64,000 nt of DNA from JBMYTN01 sp049604415 (lineage in GTDB: Bacteria > Pseudomonadota > Alphaproteobacteria > Rhodospirillales > Rhodospirillaceae). The stretch spans positions 1 through 64,000 of the forward strand of contig JBMYTN010000018.1 of NCBI GenBank assembly GCA_049604415.1. The letters are read 5' to 3'. Below the pieces are notes generated by a model. The model did no database searches. It was not told the origin of the DNA and was given only the letters and a program-made list of their open reading frames with translations. Shown here one piece after another: positions 43,914 through 53,382 of this stretch. Positions within the stretch are counted from its first letter, which is position 1. Every line of letters starts with the position of its first letter. The position numbers and the translations under genes are program-made.

Positions 43914-44972
43914 TCAGGAGGCTTGCTTTGGCGGGCAAAGCACCGCCGGGGACCAGCCGCCGACCACGGCCACCGCCAGAGCAGCCGCCAAGGTGGTGAC
44001 CGTCTTGATCGGCTCGGCCCAGAGCGGATGGCGGGAGCTGCGCAGGGCGGCGATGGCCAGGCGCAGGGCTTTTGGTCCCTCGCCCATCATCACCGCGCGG
44101 CGGCAGAGATAGCGGTACTGATAGGCCCGGGCCGCCGGGGCGATGGTCCGGATCACATCCGGGGCGATGGCGCTCAGCTTGGCGACCATGCGCTCCCATT
44201 GCCGGAGCTGGCGATCGATATTGGCCGACAGACCTCGGCTGTCGATCCGGTATTCGGTCAACAGGCCCGGAATGCCTTCAACGGTCCAATCGGTGGTCAG
44301 AGCAAAGCGCATCCAGCATTCAATGTCCTCGGACTGCCGGAAGGTTTCATCGAAATACCAATCGCGCTCGGTCTCGCCCACCGGACGGAAGGCAATGGCC
44401 TGCAGGGCTTCGCGCCGGAACACGGCGACGGAGCCATTGCCAATAGGATTGCGCCGGAAGATATGGCCCACCGTGATGTCGCGCAGCCGGGGGCGTTGGC
44501 AGACCGGCAGCCGGTTACCGTCCTGATCAATCAGGCGCGATCCGGCGAAGCTCAAGCCGACTTCCGGATTGGCGTCGAGATGGGCCAGATGCTGGGCCAG
44601 CTTGGTCGGCAGCCACAGATCATCGGAATCACAAAAGCCGATCACGGGTGCCCGGCTTTCGGCAATGCCGGTGTTGCGCGCCCCAGCCAGGCCGCGATTG
44701 CGCTGGTTGACAATGCGGATCCGGGGATCGTCGAACCGACGCACCACCGCGAGGGTGTCATCCGTGGAGCCGTCATTGACGACGACGATCTCAAAATCCC
44801 GCTCGGTCTGGGCCAGCAGGGAGGTCAGGGTCTCGGCAATGCAATGGGCCACATTATAGGCCGGGACAACGATGGAGGCCCGGGGAGGCGATATGGCGTT
44901 GGCGACAGCGTTGACGCCGACTTTGGTGGAGACGTTGGAGACGGGGTTAGTGATCATGGCGTTGGCTTTCAT
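43914..44972 (-). CDS. GT2-family glycosyltransferase
   Basis: About 352 residues. GT-A fold motifs: ASIVVPAYNVAHCIAETLTSL, VVNDGSTDDTLAV, GLAGARNTGIAES and CDSDDLWLPTKL, with the DSDD metal site. It is probably an inverting enzyme that extends the repeat unit. The start is taken at ATG 44972; a GTG sits directly before it, and no good ribosome site is evident. The last ~30 residues are hydrophobic. Confidence 0.9.
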   Translation of the reverse strand: MKANAMITNPVSNVSTKVGVNAVANAISPPRASIVVPAYNVAHCIAETLTSLLAQTERDFEIVVVNDGSTDDTLAVVRRFDDPRIRIVNQRNRGLAGARNTGIAESRAPVIGFCDSDDLWLPTKLAQHLAHLDANPEVGLSFAGSRLIDQDGNRLPVCQRPRLRDITVGHIFRRNPIGNGSVAVFRREALQAIAFRPVGETERDWYFDETFRQSEDIECWMRFALTTDWTVEGIPGLLTEYRIDSRGLSANIDRQLRQWERMVAKLSAIAPDVIRTIAPAARAYQYRYLCRRAVMMGEGPKALRLAIAALRSSRHPLWAEPIKTVTTLAAALAVAVVGGWSPAVLCPPKQAS

Positions 44973-45027
44973 CACAGAGGGTCAAAACAGGCTAAGGGAG
45001 AGAGGGGAGAAAGGGGGGGCAGATCCC

Positions 45028-45972
45028 TCAGCCGAAGAGTTGTGGGTGGAGACGGCGCGGCAGGATCGGGGCCAGCACGGCTCCGAACAGGGTCATCAGA
45101 CCGCGACGGGGGACGTTGAAAAAACCCATGGGGCTGGCGCGCAGGGCATCGAGCGCAAAGCCCAGAGCGGTGCCGTCCGGGGCGCCGGTGCGCAAAGCCC
45201 GCCGCGCCAGATAACGCAAATGGATGGCCTCGGCCCGGCGCAGCGCGCCCTTGGTCAGAGTAGGATCCAGCGCCTTGGCGGTTTTCGCCGCAGCGGCCCA
45301 GCCGCGCTGCATCGCCCGCAGGTTTTGCGACAGCCCCATCGGGCTGGCCCGGTAATAGGTCAGGGTGTCGCCCAGGCCTTTGATCCGGACCCCGGCGGCG
45401 ACCATGCGGATCATCCATTCCACATCTTCATTGTGGACCAGGGTCGGATCGAAGCCGCCGGTGCGCCAGAATTTGTCGGACCGGATGGCGATGTTGGACA
45501 TGGTGCAGACCGGGTTTTCCGCAATCAGATCGCGGATGGTCAGCGGGCCGGTCTTGACCGAGGAGCGGGTGTCAATCCGCTCGCGGCTGTTGCGGAAGAA
45601 CGCGACCCGGTTATAGACCGCGTCCCAGGCCCCGTCGCCGGACATCACCCGATGCAGCTTTTCCAAGCGGTGCGGGGTCCAGAGATCGTCGGCGTCCAGG
45701 AAAGCGATCACCTCGCCCCGGGCTTTCCACAGGGCGCCGAAATTTCGGGCCGCCGAGGGACCGCTCCGATCCAGGGCGAAAATCTTGATGCGCAGATCCC
45801 GCTCCCGCCAGCGCGCCAGGCGCTCCCGGGTGGTATCGGTCGAGCCGTCATCCACCGCAATCAGCTCCCAGGAGCCGAAGGTTTGCTTGCGGACACTGCG
45901 GATGGTGGCATCCAGATGGGCCTCTGCATTCCAGCAGGGCATGACAATGGAGAAAAAGGGTTTGCGAGACAT
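45028..45972 (-). CDS. GT2-family glycosyltransferase
   Basis: A 314-residue GT-A glycosyltransferase with FSIVMPCWNAEAHLDATI, AVDDGSTDTTRERL, GPSAARNFGALWKARG and FLDADDLWTPHRL. It is related to, but distinct from, the neighbour at 43914. It starts three nt after the flippase stop, indicating co-transcription. The acceptor and donor sugars are unknown. Confidence 0.9.
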   Translation of the reverse strand: MSRKPFFSIVMPCWNAEAHLDATIRSVRKQTFGSWELIAVDDGSTDTTRERLARWRERDLRIKIFALDRSGPSAARNFGALWKARGEVIAFLDADDLWTPHRLEKLHRVMSGDGAWDAVYNRVAFFRNSRERIDTRSSVKTGPLTIRDLIAENPVCTMSNIAIRSDKFWRTGGFDPTLVHNEDVEWMIRMVAAGVRIKGLGDTLTYYRASPMGLSQNLRAMQRGWAAAAKTAKALDPTLTKGALRRAEAIHLRYLARRALRTGAPDGTALGFALDALRASPMGFFNVPRRGLMTLFGAVLAPILPRRLHPQLFG

Positions 45973-45975
45973 GGC

Positions 45976-47208
45976 TTAGGCTTTCCGAACAGAGGGAAGA
46001 CGCGGGCCGGCCAGGAAGGGCAGCACGGCACCGATTTGCAGGACGGAGGCAACGCCGAGATAGCTCCAGGCAATCCCCTCCAGGCCATGGGGGGCGGCGA
46101 TGGCCACCGCGCCGGTCAGGCCCACGGCCAGGGCCGTGGTCACGGCCAATTCCAATTCCGGACGGTTTTCCGCCCGCAGCTTCTGGGCCACAGAGGTCCA
46201 GATCAAACCCGGGATCGCGGCCAGGCAGAGAATGGCGACCACGTCCTCGGTGCCCGCCCAGCGATCCCCGAACAGCAGCGGCACATAGACCGGGGCCAAG
46301 GCGGCTTGCAGCAACACCACCGGGGTCACCAGTGCCAAGGCCAGCAGCAGGGAGGACCGCCATGCGGCCTGCAGATCTGCGGCCCGGCAGAGATAGGGGA
46401 ACAGCACCACGGAGAAGGCGGTGGAGAAGGAGGTCGCCAGGCCCAGCCCCGCATTGAAGACGAAGAAATAGACGCCCAGCGCTTCGGTCCCCAGCAACAG
46501 GCCGACCACCAGCTTGTCGGCCTGGGCCCGGGCGGCCTTGACGATCTCGACCCCCAAAATGGCCCCGCCAAAGCGCAGGAAGGGACGCAGCGGTGCGCGC
46601 GCCACGCGGGGGTCGGGGGACCAGGGCCGCAGGCGGCGCATGCTCAGCAACCAGACCGGGGCGCTGAGCAGCTTCGGCAGGATGATCGCCAAGGGGGACG
46701 GCCAGACCCAGACCAAAGCGGCGGTCAGCAGATTGGCGAGGACCACCTGGCCACCGCTGATGGCGGCGGTGGATTTCATCTTGCCCTCGCGCATGGCCAG
46801 GGCGCAGTTCTGCAGGCCACCGGGCATGAACAGATATTCCAGACCCAGCAGGGCGAGCATCAAAGCCATCAACGGGTTCGCCCCGGACAGATACAACCCC
46901 AAAGCCAGCACCGCCTGCAGGACACAGAGCCCTAAGCACCAAAACCAGGACAACCGGCGTGCCGATTTGCAAACGCTTTCCAGATCGGCATCCGATGCGG
47001 CAATGACCCGCTGGGTCACTCCGTTCTCGGTAAAGGCCTTCAGCATGTCAGAGCTGGCCATCGCCGCTGCCGCCAAGCCAATGGCGAAGGGATCCATGGT
47101 CCGCGCCACGGCCACCACCACCAACAGACGGGACGCCTTGCTGGAGGCCTCGGACAGGCCATAGGCCGCGAGGTTCTGCAGAAACTTGGACAGGGTGTCG
47201 TGGGGCAT
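45976..47208 (-). CDS. Wzx-like polysaccharide flippase
   Basis: About 410 residues with 11-12 hydrophobic helices, beginning LSKFLQNLAAYGLSEASSKASRLLVVVAVARTMDP in parts, typical of the MATE/MOP polysaccharide transporter superfamily. It would flip the undecaprenyl-linked repeat unit across the inner membrane. The ATG at 47208 has a GAAAG site upstream; an ATG at 47253 would add 15 polar residues. Together with the Wzy-like and Wzz-like proteins it makes a Wzx/Wzy-type pathway. Confidence 0.85.
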   Translation of the reverse strand: MPHDTLSKFLQNLAAYGLSEASSKASRLLVVVAVARTMDPFAIGLAAAAMASSDMLKAFTENGVTQRVIAASDADLESVCKSARRLSWFWCLGLCVLQAVLALGLYLSGANPLMALMLALLGLEYLFMPGGLQNCALAMREGKMKSTAAISGGQVVLANLLTAALVWVWPSPLAIILPKLLSAPVWLLSMRRLRPWSPDPRVARAPLRPFLRFGGAILGVEIVKAARAQADKLVVGLLLGTEALGVYFFVFNAGLGLATSFSTAFSVVLFPYLCRAADLQAAWRSSLLLALALVTPVVLLQAALAPVYVPLLFGDRWAGTEDVVAILCLAAIPGLIWTSVAQKLRAENRPELELAVTTALAVGLTGAVAIAAPHGLEGIAWSYLGVASVLQIGAVLPFLAGPRLPSVRKA

Positions 47209-47456
47209 CGGGCGGTCTTTCGAACGGCGTTGTGGATCGGATGACCCATTCATACGCCGAGACCGGAAAGCCGTGTTGGGAGCGCCAGACTAGGCAAAAG
47301 GCGCAAAATCTCGGGCGACTATCCCAAAGGATAGGACGGCGCTCCATTGGGCCTTGCGGCTGTACGGGCGCTCAAATGCAAAGGCTCCGGGGCTTGGGCA
47401 GACTAAGGGCATCACACCGACCCATGCCCTGCTGCAAACCCGAAAGGAGCTTTCCC

Positions 47457-48728
47457 ATGCTCTCCCGTCAGACCCTGTCCTTCCTGGCCATCGCCACCCT
47501 GTTCGCCGCCGCCATGACCACCACGGCCTGCGCCCCCCTGAAGATCCCGGAAAATTTTGAAACCGTGGAAAACGGTCGGGCCTATCAAGCCCAATATCGC
47601 CCCGCCAGCCTGCGCGAGGCCTATGAGGAGGCCGGGTTCAAAGCCTCCACCGACCTGAACGCGGAACGTTGTGTCGAAGCGGACCTCTATGCCCGCCAGA
47701 CCCCCTGGTCCCGCACCCCGATGGATTGGACCGCCGCTGCCGCCGAGGTCCCGGCCTTCCTGCGCCAGGAAAGCCTGTCTTTGGGGGATCTGCTGCGGAT
47801 CCGGGTTGGCGAGGACGAGATGCTCTCCGGCCTGTTTGAAATCTCCCGCGATGGCATGCTGAAACTGCCGCATATGGCCGATGTCGCCGCCCATGGCCGC
47901 GCCGTCACCGCCTTAGAAGGCGATATCCGCCGGGAACTGGTCGCCGCCGGTCTCTATCGCAGCGCCCCACAAGTCTCGGTGCGCCTGGCCGACTACGCAC
48001 CTGCCTCCGTTCACGTCTCCGGCGCGGTGTTCCGCCCTGGGCTGGCCGGTCTGGGAGCGTTGCGCAGTGCCGATCAGGATGGTCTGCGCCAGGAAGTCGT
48101 CGGCGCATCGACCGAGACCCGGTCCTTAACCGCCGCCCTGCGCGCCGCCGGGGGCGTGCGTCCGGATGCCGATCTGGCCAAGGTCAGCCTGACCCGCCAG
48201 GGGGTGACCACGATCTTGGATCTGCGCCCGGTGCTGAAGGGTTACAGCTTCTCCGACGTCCTGTTGTTGGCGGGCGATCAAATCGATGTGCCGAGCAAAA
48301 CCTGCTTCCAGGAAGCCTTGATGGTGCCGGGGCCGGTGACGCCGCCGGGGGTCAAGCTGTTCCTGTCCAACCTGACCAAACCCGCCGATGCCAATGCGCT
48401 GTCCGCCATCGGCAAGGACGCCCGGGAAATGCCCTATGGCACCCGGTTCTCCCAAGCGGTGTTCGGCATGAACTGCGTCGGGGGGGCGAAGCTGACCAAT
48501 GCGGACCGCAACGCCCTGCTGCTGTCCCGCAACCCGACCACCGGCCAGTCCATCGTCATCGAACGCAGCATCGAGGACCTGCTGCGTCGCGCCGACCGGG
48601 ATCAGTATGACCCGTTCCTGCTGCCCGGGGACTCCATCACTTGCTACGACAGCGCCGTCACCAATGCGACCGAGCTGCTCAAAGCCATCGGCATCGGCAT
48701 GGGCACCGCCCTTCTGTTCGCCCTCTGA
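47457..48728 (+). CDS. Wza-type polysaccharide export outer-membrane lipoprotein
   Basis: A 423-residue protein. A lipoprotein signal peptide ends at TTTAC (Cys25). The export domain (about 115-200) has LSLGDLLRIRVGEDE...GMLKLPHMADVAAHGRAV, followed by a SLBB-like stretch (SVHVSGAVFRPG). It should form the outer-membrane export channel for the polymer. AGGAG lies about seven nt before the ATG. It is divergent from the flippase and followed by galE. Confidence 0.88.
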   Translation: MLSRQTLSFLAIATLFAAAMTTTACAPLKIPENFETVENGRAYQAQYRPASLREAYEEAGFKASTDLNAERCVEADLYARQTPWSRTPMDWTAAAAEVPAFLRQESLSLGDLLRIRVGEDEMLSGLFEISRDGMLKLPHMADVAAHGRAVTALEGDIRRELVAAGLYRSAPQVSVRLADYAPASVHVSGAVFRPGLAGLGALRSADQDGLRQEVVGASTETRSLTAALRAAGGVRPDADLAKVSLTRQGVTTILDLRPVLKGYSFSDVLLLAGDQIDVPSKTCFQEALMVPGPVTPPGVKLFLSNLTKPADANALSAIGKDAREMPYGTRFSQAVFGMNCVGGAKLTNADRNALLLSRNPTTGQSIVIERSIEDLLRRADRDQYDPFLLPGDSITCYDSAVTNATELLKAIGIGMGTALLFAL

Positions 48729-48820
48729 GCGCCGCAGCCAATCCCTTAAGACCGGGGTCGGCCTCCCCCCTGATCCCGGTCTCCTCCCAAGCCCCGCATC
48801 CGTGACCGAAAGAAAAACCA

Positions 48821-49861
48821 ATGACCCATCACCCCACCCCCACCATCCTCGTCACCGGCGGTGCCGGTTATGTGGGCAGCCATTGCTGCGCCGCCCTGGC
48901 CCGCCTCGGCTTCCGCCCCGTGGTGTATGACAATCTGACCACCGGTCATGCCTGGGCCGTGCAATGGGGACCGCTGGAAGTCGGCGATGTCCGCGATGCG
49001 GTCCGGCTGCGGGAAGTGTTCCGCAACCACAAGCCCGATCTGGTGATGCATTTCGCCGCTCTGTCGGAAGTCGGGGCCTCCTTCGATGCGCCAGAGCGCT
49101 ATTTCGACGTTAATGTGCGCGGCACCCAAACCCTGCTCCAGGTGATGGCCGAGGAAGGCTGCGCCAAGCTGGTGTTCTCCTCCACCTGCGCCCTCTATGA
49201 CACCGCCAGCCTTACGGACGGTGCCCTGTTGACGGAAGACACCCCGCTGGGTCCGCTCAGCCCCTATGGCGCAACCAAAATGGCCGCCGAATCCCTGATT
49301 GAGGCCGCTGAGGGCCTCGGCGCGCTACAGGCCTTTCGCTTGCGCTATTTCAACGCCGCCGGAGCCGATCCGCTTGGCCGCATTGGCGAGGCCCACAGCC
49401 CGGAAACTCATCTGATCCCCTTGATCCTGCAGGTCGCCTTGGGGCAACGCAAAGCGATCTCGCTGTTTGGCACTGACTATCCGACGGCGGATGGCACCTG
49501 CATCCGGGACTATGTCCATGTCAACGATCTGGGCGCGGCCCATGGTGCGGCGGCCCGGTTCCTGTTGCAGGGCGGACCGGGGGGCCAAGCCCTCAATCTT
49601 GGCTGTGGCGAGGGCCATTCGGTCCAGGACGTCATCAATGCGGTGCGTCGGGTCACCGGCCATGCCATTCCGGTCCTGCTGGCCCAGCGGCGCGCCGGAG
49701 ATCCGGCCCGCTTGGTGGCCGACACCCGCATGGCCAGCCGGGTGCTGGGCTGGTCGGCGGAGCGCTCTGACCTGTTGACCATCATCCATGATGCCTGGGG
49801 CTGGCATCAAACCAGCCGAGCCCAAGACATCGGATCAACCAGGGGCTTTAGTGCCCATTGA
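48821..49861 (+). CDS. galE: UDP-glucose 4-epimerase
   Basis: A 346-residue extended SDR. The N-terminal VTGGAGYVGSHCC binds NAD; the catalytic pair is Ser in FSSTCALYD and Tyr-x-x-x-Lys in YGATKMAAE. FNAAGADPLGRIGE and RDYVHVNDL are family hallmarks. It makes UDP-galactose for the polysaccharide and, with galU, supplies precursors. The start is the ATG at 48821. Confidence 0.94.
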   Translation: MTHHPTPTILVTGGAGYVGSHCCAALARLGFRPVVYDNLTTGHAWAVQWGPLEVGDVRDAVRLREVFRNHKPDLVMHFAALSEVGASFDAPERYFDVNVRGTQTLLQVMAEEGCAKLVFSSTCALYDTASLTDGALLTEDTPLGPLSPYGATKMAAESLIEAAEGLGALQAFRLRYFNAAGADPLGRIGEAHSPETHLIPLILQVALGQRKAISLFGTDYPTADGTCIRDYVHVNDLGAAHGAAARFLLQGGPGGQALNLGCGEGHSVQDVINAVRRVTGHAIPVLLAQRRAGDPARLVADTRMASRVLGWSAERSDLLTIIHDAWGWHQTSRAQDIGSTRGFSAH

Positions 49862-49953
49862 CGCTCCCCTCATCCAAACCCGACATAGGGGGCAAATGAT
49901 CCTGTTGGACGGGGCCTTCGGTCCCGTCCGCCCATTGCTCCAAGGGATGCCCC

Positions 49954-50607
49954 ATGGCCTCTTTGTCGGTTTCGCTGCCCCACCGTCCCAACACCGTGTT
50001 GGCGGTTCTGTTTGCCCTGGCTCTGGCCATGATCAGCGCTCTGGCTCCCGGTCAGGCCCAGGCCCAATCACTGGCCCAAACCCAGTCTGCTGCCCCCGGC
50101 GATCTGTTGCGTGCCCTGCAACAAGGCGGATTGGTGGTTTATTTCCGCCATGCCGCCACCACCTGGTCCGGCGTTGACAGCATTGACTGGCCCCGCGAAC
50201 GCCAGAGATTGCTCTCGGAGCAAGGCATCAAAGACAGCAAGGCCATTGGCGCGGCCATCAAAGCCATGGGGATCCCAGTGGGCGAGGTCATTGCCAGCCC
50301 CTTTGCCCGCTGTCGGGATATGGCCGAAATCGCCTTCGGCCGGGTCGAGGAACGCGATGAATTGCTCGGCCTGCTCTCGGACCGCGACGGCCACCCGGCC
50401 CGGATCGCCTATATGCGCGACCGGGTCAGCAGCCTGACACAGCCCGGCTTGAACCGGATGATTGTCGCCCATCGCTCCAACATCGCCGCCGTGGCGGATG
50501 TGTCCTTGCGCGAGGGCGAAGCCGTGGTGCTGCGCCCGCTTGGCGGTGGCCGCTTCGATGTTTTGGGCACCCTGGCTCCGGAAGACTGGTCGCCGGATTT
50601 GCTATAG
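49954..50607 (+). CDS. exported histidine phosphatase family protein
   Basis: A 217-residue protein with a signal peptide (AVLFALALAMISALAPGQAQA). The catalytic motif is FRHAATTWSG, with the RH dyad of the histidine phosphatase superfamily; the second His is in IVAHRSN and an Arg in SPFARCRD. Substrates vary widely in this family. The TAG stop overlaps a sequence like the 3'-end repeat (TAGCGCCCTAACC). Confidence 0.85.
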   Translation: MASLSVSLPHRPNTVLAVLFALALAMISALAPGQAQAQSLAQTQSAAPGDLLRALQQGGLVVYFRHAATTWSGVDSIDWPRERQRLLSEQGIKDSKAIGAAIKAMGIPVGEVIASPFARCRDMAEIAFGRVEERDELLGLLSDRDGHPARIAYMRDRVSSLTQPGLNRMIVAHRSNIAAVADVSLREGEAVVLRPLGGGRFDVLGTLAPEDWSPDLL

Positions 50608-50705
50608 CGCCCTAACCAAACAATTTCACGGGTACACCACAGGCCGCCCTCGCATGTCTGTTCTTGACGACACGGCATGCCAGCCTCATATTCTCAGTCG
50701 TTACC

Positions 50706-50721
50706 TACCTATCGATAGGTA
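50706..50721. promoter_or_regulatory. perfect 16-bp palindrome upstream of the cupin operon
   Basis: TACCTATCGATAGGTA lies 27 nt before the cupin start, between any promoter and the ribosome site. The form is that of a dimeric-repressor operator (TetR-, MarR- or GntR-like). No regulator gene is adjacent. Confidence 0.5.
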
Positions 50722-50747
50722 AATAATAGCAAGCTTAGGAGGACGCC

Positions 50748-51449
50748 ATGGACCTCAACGCGGATTTCAGCCAGCGCGCGGCGGTGCATTTCGGCCAGGG
50801 GGCCTGGAAAGCCTCGCCCATGGCCGGGGTGGACCGGCATATGCTCGACCGGATCGGGGACGAGGTCGCCCGGGCCACCAGCATTGTCCGCTATGCCCCG
50901 GGCAGTGCCTTTTCCGCCCACACCCATGGCGGGGGCGAGGAATATCTGGTGCTGGAAGGCGTGTTCCAGGACGAACATGGCGACTTCCCGGTCGGAAGCT
51001 ATGTCCGCAACCCGCCGACCTCGGCCCATATCCCACGCTCCGACCCCGGCAGCATCATTTTTGTCAAACTCTGGCAGTTCGATCCACAGGACCGCCAGAC
51101 GGTGCGGATTGACAGCAACGCCCGCACCCCGGTCCCGGTCACCGGGCGCGAGGGCGTGCGCGAGATCCCGCTTTATGCCGATGACCGGGAGCGGGTGCGG
51201 ATCGAACAGTGGGCTGCCGACCAGGACATCACCCTTTCCGACCACCAAGGCCTGGAAATCCTGGTCCTGGGGGGCGATTTCGAAGAGGGCGGCGAGAGAT
51301 TCTCCCGGTTCTCCTGGCTGCGCCTGCCGCCCGGCCAAGCTTTTATGGGCCGCAGCGGCGGCTCTGGGGCACAGCTTTGGATCAAGAGCGATCACCTTGC
51401 CGAGCCGCAAACCGCGCCCCAGCCCGCGCCTAATCCAGAAACGCCATAG
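50748..51449 (+). CDS. two-cupin protein of the ChrR-like cupin type
   Basis: A 233-residue protein made of two cupin barrels. The first (about 40-110) has metal-ligand motif HTHGGGEEYLVLEGVFQDE and SAHIP; the second (about 130-225) is more degenerate. It resembles the cupin domain of the ChrR anti-sigma factor but lacks the N-terminal zinc anti-sigma domain. AGGAGG lies just before the ATG. It is the first gene of a three-gene operon with an SDR and an FAD oxidoreductase. Confidence 0.82.
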   Translation: MDLNADFSQRAAVHFGQGAWKASPMAGVDRHMLDRIGDEVARATSIVRYAPGSAFSAHTHGGGEEYLVLEGVFQDEHGDFPVGSYVRNPPTSAHIPRSDPGSIIFVKLWQFDPQDRQTVRIDSNARTPVPVTGREGVREIPLYADDRERVRIEQWAADQDITLSDHQGLEILVLGGDFEEGGERFSRFSWLRLPPGQAFMGRSGGSGAQLWIKSDHLAEPQTAPQPAPNPETP

Positions 51450-51458
51450 GAGCCTGCC

Positions 51459-52151
51459 ATGACCGAGACCACCGCCCCGCCCTTTGCCCTGATCGCCGGT
51501 GCTGGCCCTGGCCTTGGCGAGGCCCTGATGCGCCGCTTCCGGGATCAAGGCCATCGGGTGCTCGGCTTGGCCCGCACCGCCCGGCAGACCGAGGATGGCT
51601 TGACGGTGCAAAGCCTGGATCTGACCGACACTGAACAGATGCCCGCCCAGCTCGACGCCCTGGTGGCCCAAAACGGAGTGCCCACAGTGGTGGTGCACAA
51701 TCCGGCCAAGCTGCTGATCGCCCCCTTGGCCGAAACCGACCCGGCGGATTTTGAGGCAGTCTGGAAGGCCACCTGCCTGTCCGCCATGCTGCTGGGACGC
51801 AGCCTGTTGCCGAAAATGGCAGACGCCGGGGGTGGCAGTTTTCTGGTTTCCGGAGCCACCGCCAGCCTGCGCGGCGGGGCCCGCTTCGCCGCCTTCGCCT
51901 CGGCCAAATTCGCCCTGCGCGGCCTGACCCAGGCCATGGCGCGGGAGTTCCAACCCCAAGGCATCCATGTCGCCCATGTGATCTTGGATGGCATCATCGA
52001 TACGCCCAACAGCCGCTCCATGCATGGCCTGAGCGAAGACAAGATGATGAACACCGCCGAGATCGCCGAGACCTATTGGCAATTGGCCGCCCAACCCCGG
52101 TCAACCTGGACCCATGAGCTGGATTTGCGCCCCATGGCGGAGCGGTTCTGA
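51459..52151 (+). CDS. SDR-family oxidoreductase lacking the catalytic tyrosine
   Basis: A 230-residue classical SDR. The nucleotide-binding motif is AGAGPGLGEALMRRF and SGATASL provides the active Ser. The usual Tyr-x-x-x-Lys reads Phe146-Ala-Ser-Ala-Lys150, so the catalytic Tyr is missing. Either the reaction is unusual or the protein is non-catalytic. A subgroup of SDRs appears to share this FAAFASAKFAL form. Its stop overlaps the start of the next gene. Confidence 0.87.
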   Translation: MTETTAPPFALIAGAGPGLGEALMRRFRDQGHRVLGLARTARQTEDGLTVQSLDLTDTEQMPAQLDALVAQNGVPTVVVHNPAKLLIAPLAETDPADFEAVWKATCLSAMLLGRSLLPKMADAGGGSFLVSGATASLRGGARFAAFASAKFALRGLTQAMAREFQPQGIHVAHVILDGIIDTPNSRSMHGLSEDKMMNTAEIAETYWQLAAQPRSTWTHELDLRPMAERF

Positions 52152-53221
52152 TGGACCGCCCGGATGTCCTGATCATTGGCGGCGGCCTGTCCGGCCTCGC
52201 GCTGGCGGACCACCTGCAGCGTGACGGGGTGTCCTGGCAGCTGCTGGAGGCCGGGGATCGCCTCGGCGGGCGGATCTTCACCGAGACCATCGATGGCGCC
52301 AGCTTTGACATGGGTCCGGCCTGGTTTTGGCCCGGCCAGCCGCGCATGGCATCCCTGGCCAAACGCTTTGGCCTGCGGGTGTTCGAGCAATATGCCGATG
52401 GCGACCAGCTGGCCCAGGATTCCCGGGGCAAAGTCTATCGCGGCGGCGGTTTCGCTTCCATGGCCGGGTCCTGGCGCTTGGAGGGCGGCATGACGACCCT
52501 AATTGACGCCCTGGCGGCGGGTTTGCCTGCCAAACGCATCACCACCAATGCCCCGGTGACCGGCTTGGTCCGCAAGCCAGATCAGATTGAAGCCACCCTC
52601 AGCGATGGCCGGACCGTCAGCGCTGCCAAGGTCGTGCTGGCACTGCCACCACGCCCGGCTGCGGCAAACATCACCTTTGATCCGCCCCTGCCCACGCCAG
52701 CGCTGCAGGCCATGGCGGCGGTCCCAACCTGGATGGCCGGGCATGCCAAACTGCTGGCGCTCTATGACCATCCCTTCTGGCGGGCAAAGGGTTTGTCCGG
52801 TGATGCCATGAGCCAGATCGGCCCCTTGGCGGAAATCCATGATGCCTCGCCCTATGAGGGCCGCCCCTATGCGTTGTTTGGCTTTGTCGGCGTGCCCGCA
52901 GCCCTGCGCCTGCAGCAAAAAGACGCGCTGCTCAACGCGGCCCGGGCGCAATTGGCCAGCCTGTTCGGTCCCGCTGCCGCCGAACCAAAAGCCTTGCTTT
53001 TGCGCGACTGGGCCGAGGATCCCTTGGTCGCCACCCCGGCAGACCATGATCCGCCGCGCAGCCATCCGCAATATGGCCCACCCGCCGGTACGGATCGGCT
53101 TTGGGACGGGGCCTTGCTCTTGGGCAGCACGGAGATCGGCCAAGCCTTCGGTGGGTTTTTGGAAGGGGCTCTGGAGGCCGCCGAAACCACCGCCCAGCGG
53201 CTTCAGACCGTGGCCGTTTAA
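52151..53221 (+). CDS. FAD-dependent amine-oxidase-like oxidoreductase
   Basis: A 356-residue flavoprotein. The N-terminal dinucleotide motif is VLIIGGGLSGLALADHL, with GDRLGGRIFTET and, near the C-terminus, LLLGSTEIGQAFGGFLEGALEAA, as in flavin amine oxidases. The protein is shorter than monoamine oxidases. It overlaps the SDR stop by one nt. Joint function with the cupin and SDR is likely, but the substrate cannot be named. Confidence 0.85.
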   Translation: MDRPDVLIIGGGLSGLALADHLQRDGVSWQLLEAGDRLGGRIFTETIDGASFDMGPAWFWPGQPRMASLAKRFGLRVFEQYADGDQLAQDSRGKVYRGGGFASMAGSWRLEGGMTTLIDALAAGLPAKRITTNAPVTGLVRKPDQIEATLSDGRTVSAAKVVLALPPRPAAANITFDPPLPTPALQAMAAVPTWMAGHAKLLALYDHPFWRAKGLSGDAMSQIGPLAEIHDASPYEGRPYALFGFVGVPAALRLQQKDALLNAARAQLASLFGPAAAEPKALLLRDWAEDPLVATPADHDPPRSHPQYGPPAGTDRLWDGALLLGSTEIGQAFGGFLEGALEAAETTAQRLQTVAV

Positions 53222-53382
53222 ACCCTGTGGCATGGTAAAAACAAAGATTTACCCAAAGATCAAAAAGTCTTCTCGAGCCCCTAGATTTATCTGGAATTGA
53301 GTGTCCTTTAACCGGCATCTGGAGTACTTATTTACGGATCCACCATAGGGTATTGCATTCGGTCTTCCCATAGTAGAGCGAT

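Noticed and set aside
44872..46935. A 687-residue open frame on the plus strand antisense to the glycosyltransferase and flippase genes
   Set aside because: It is a GC-rich shadow of well-supported minus-strand genes, with Gly/Gln/His-rich composition and no recognisable domains.
48750..48782. Hairpin AGACCGGG/CCCGGTCT as a terminator after the Wza-like gene
   Set aside because: No T-run follows and the loop is long; it may be chance in GC-rich DNA.
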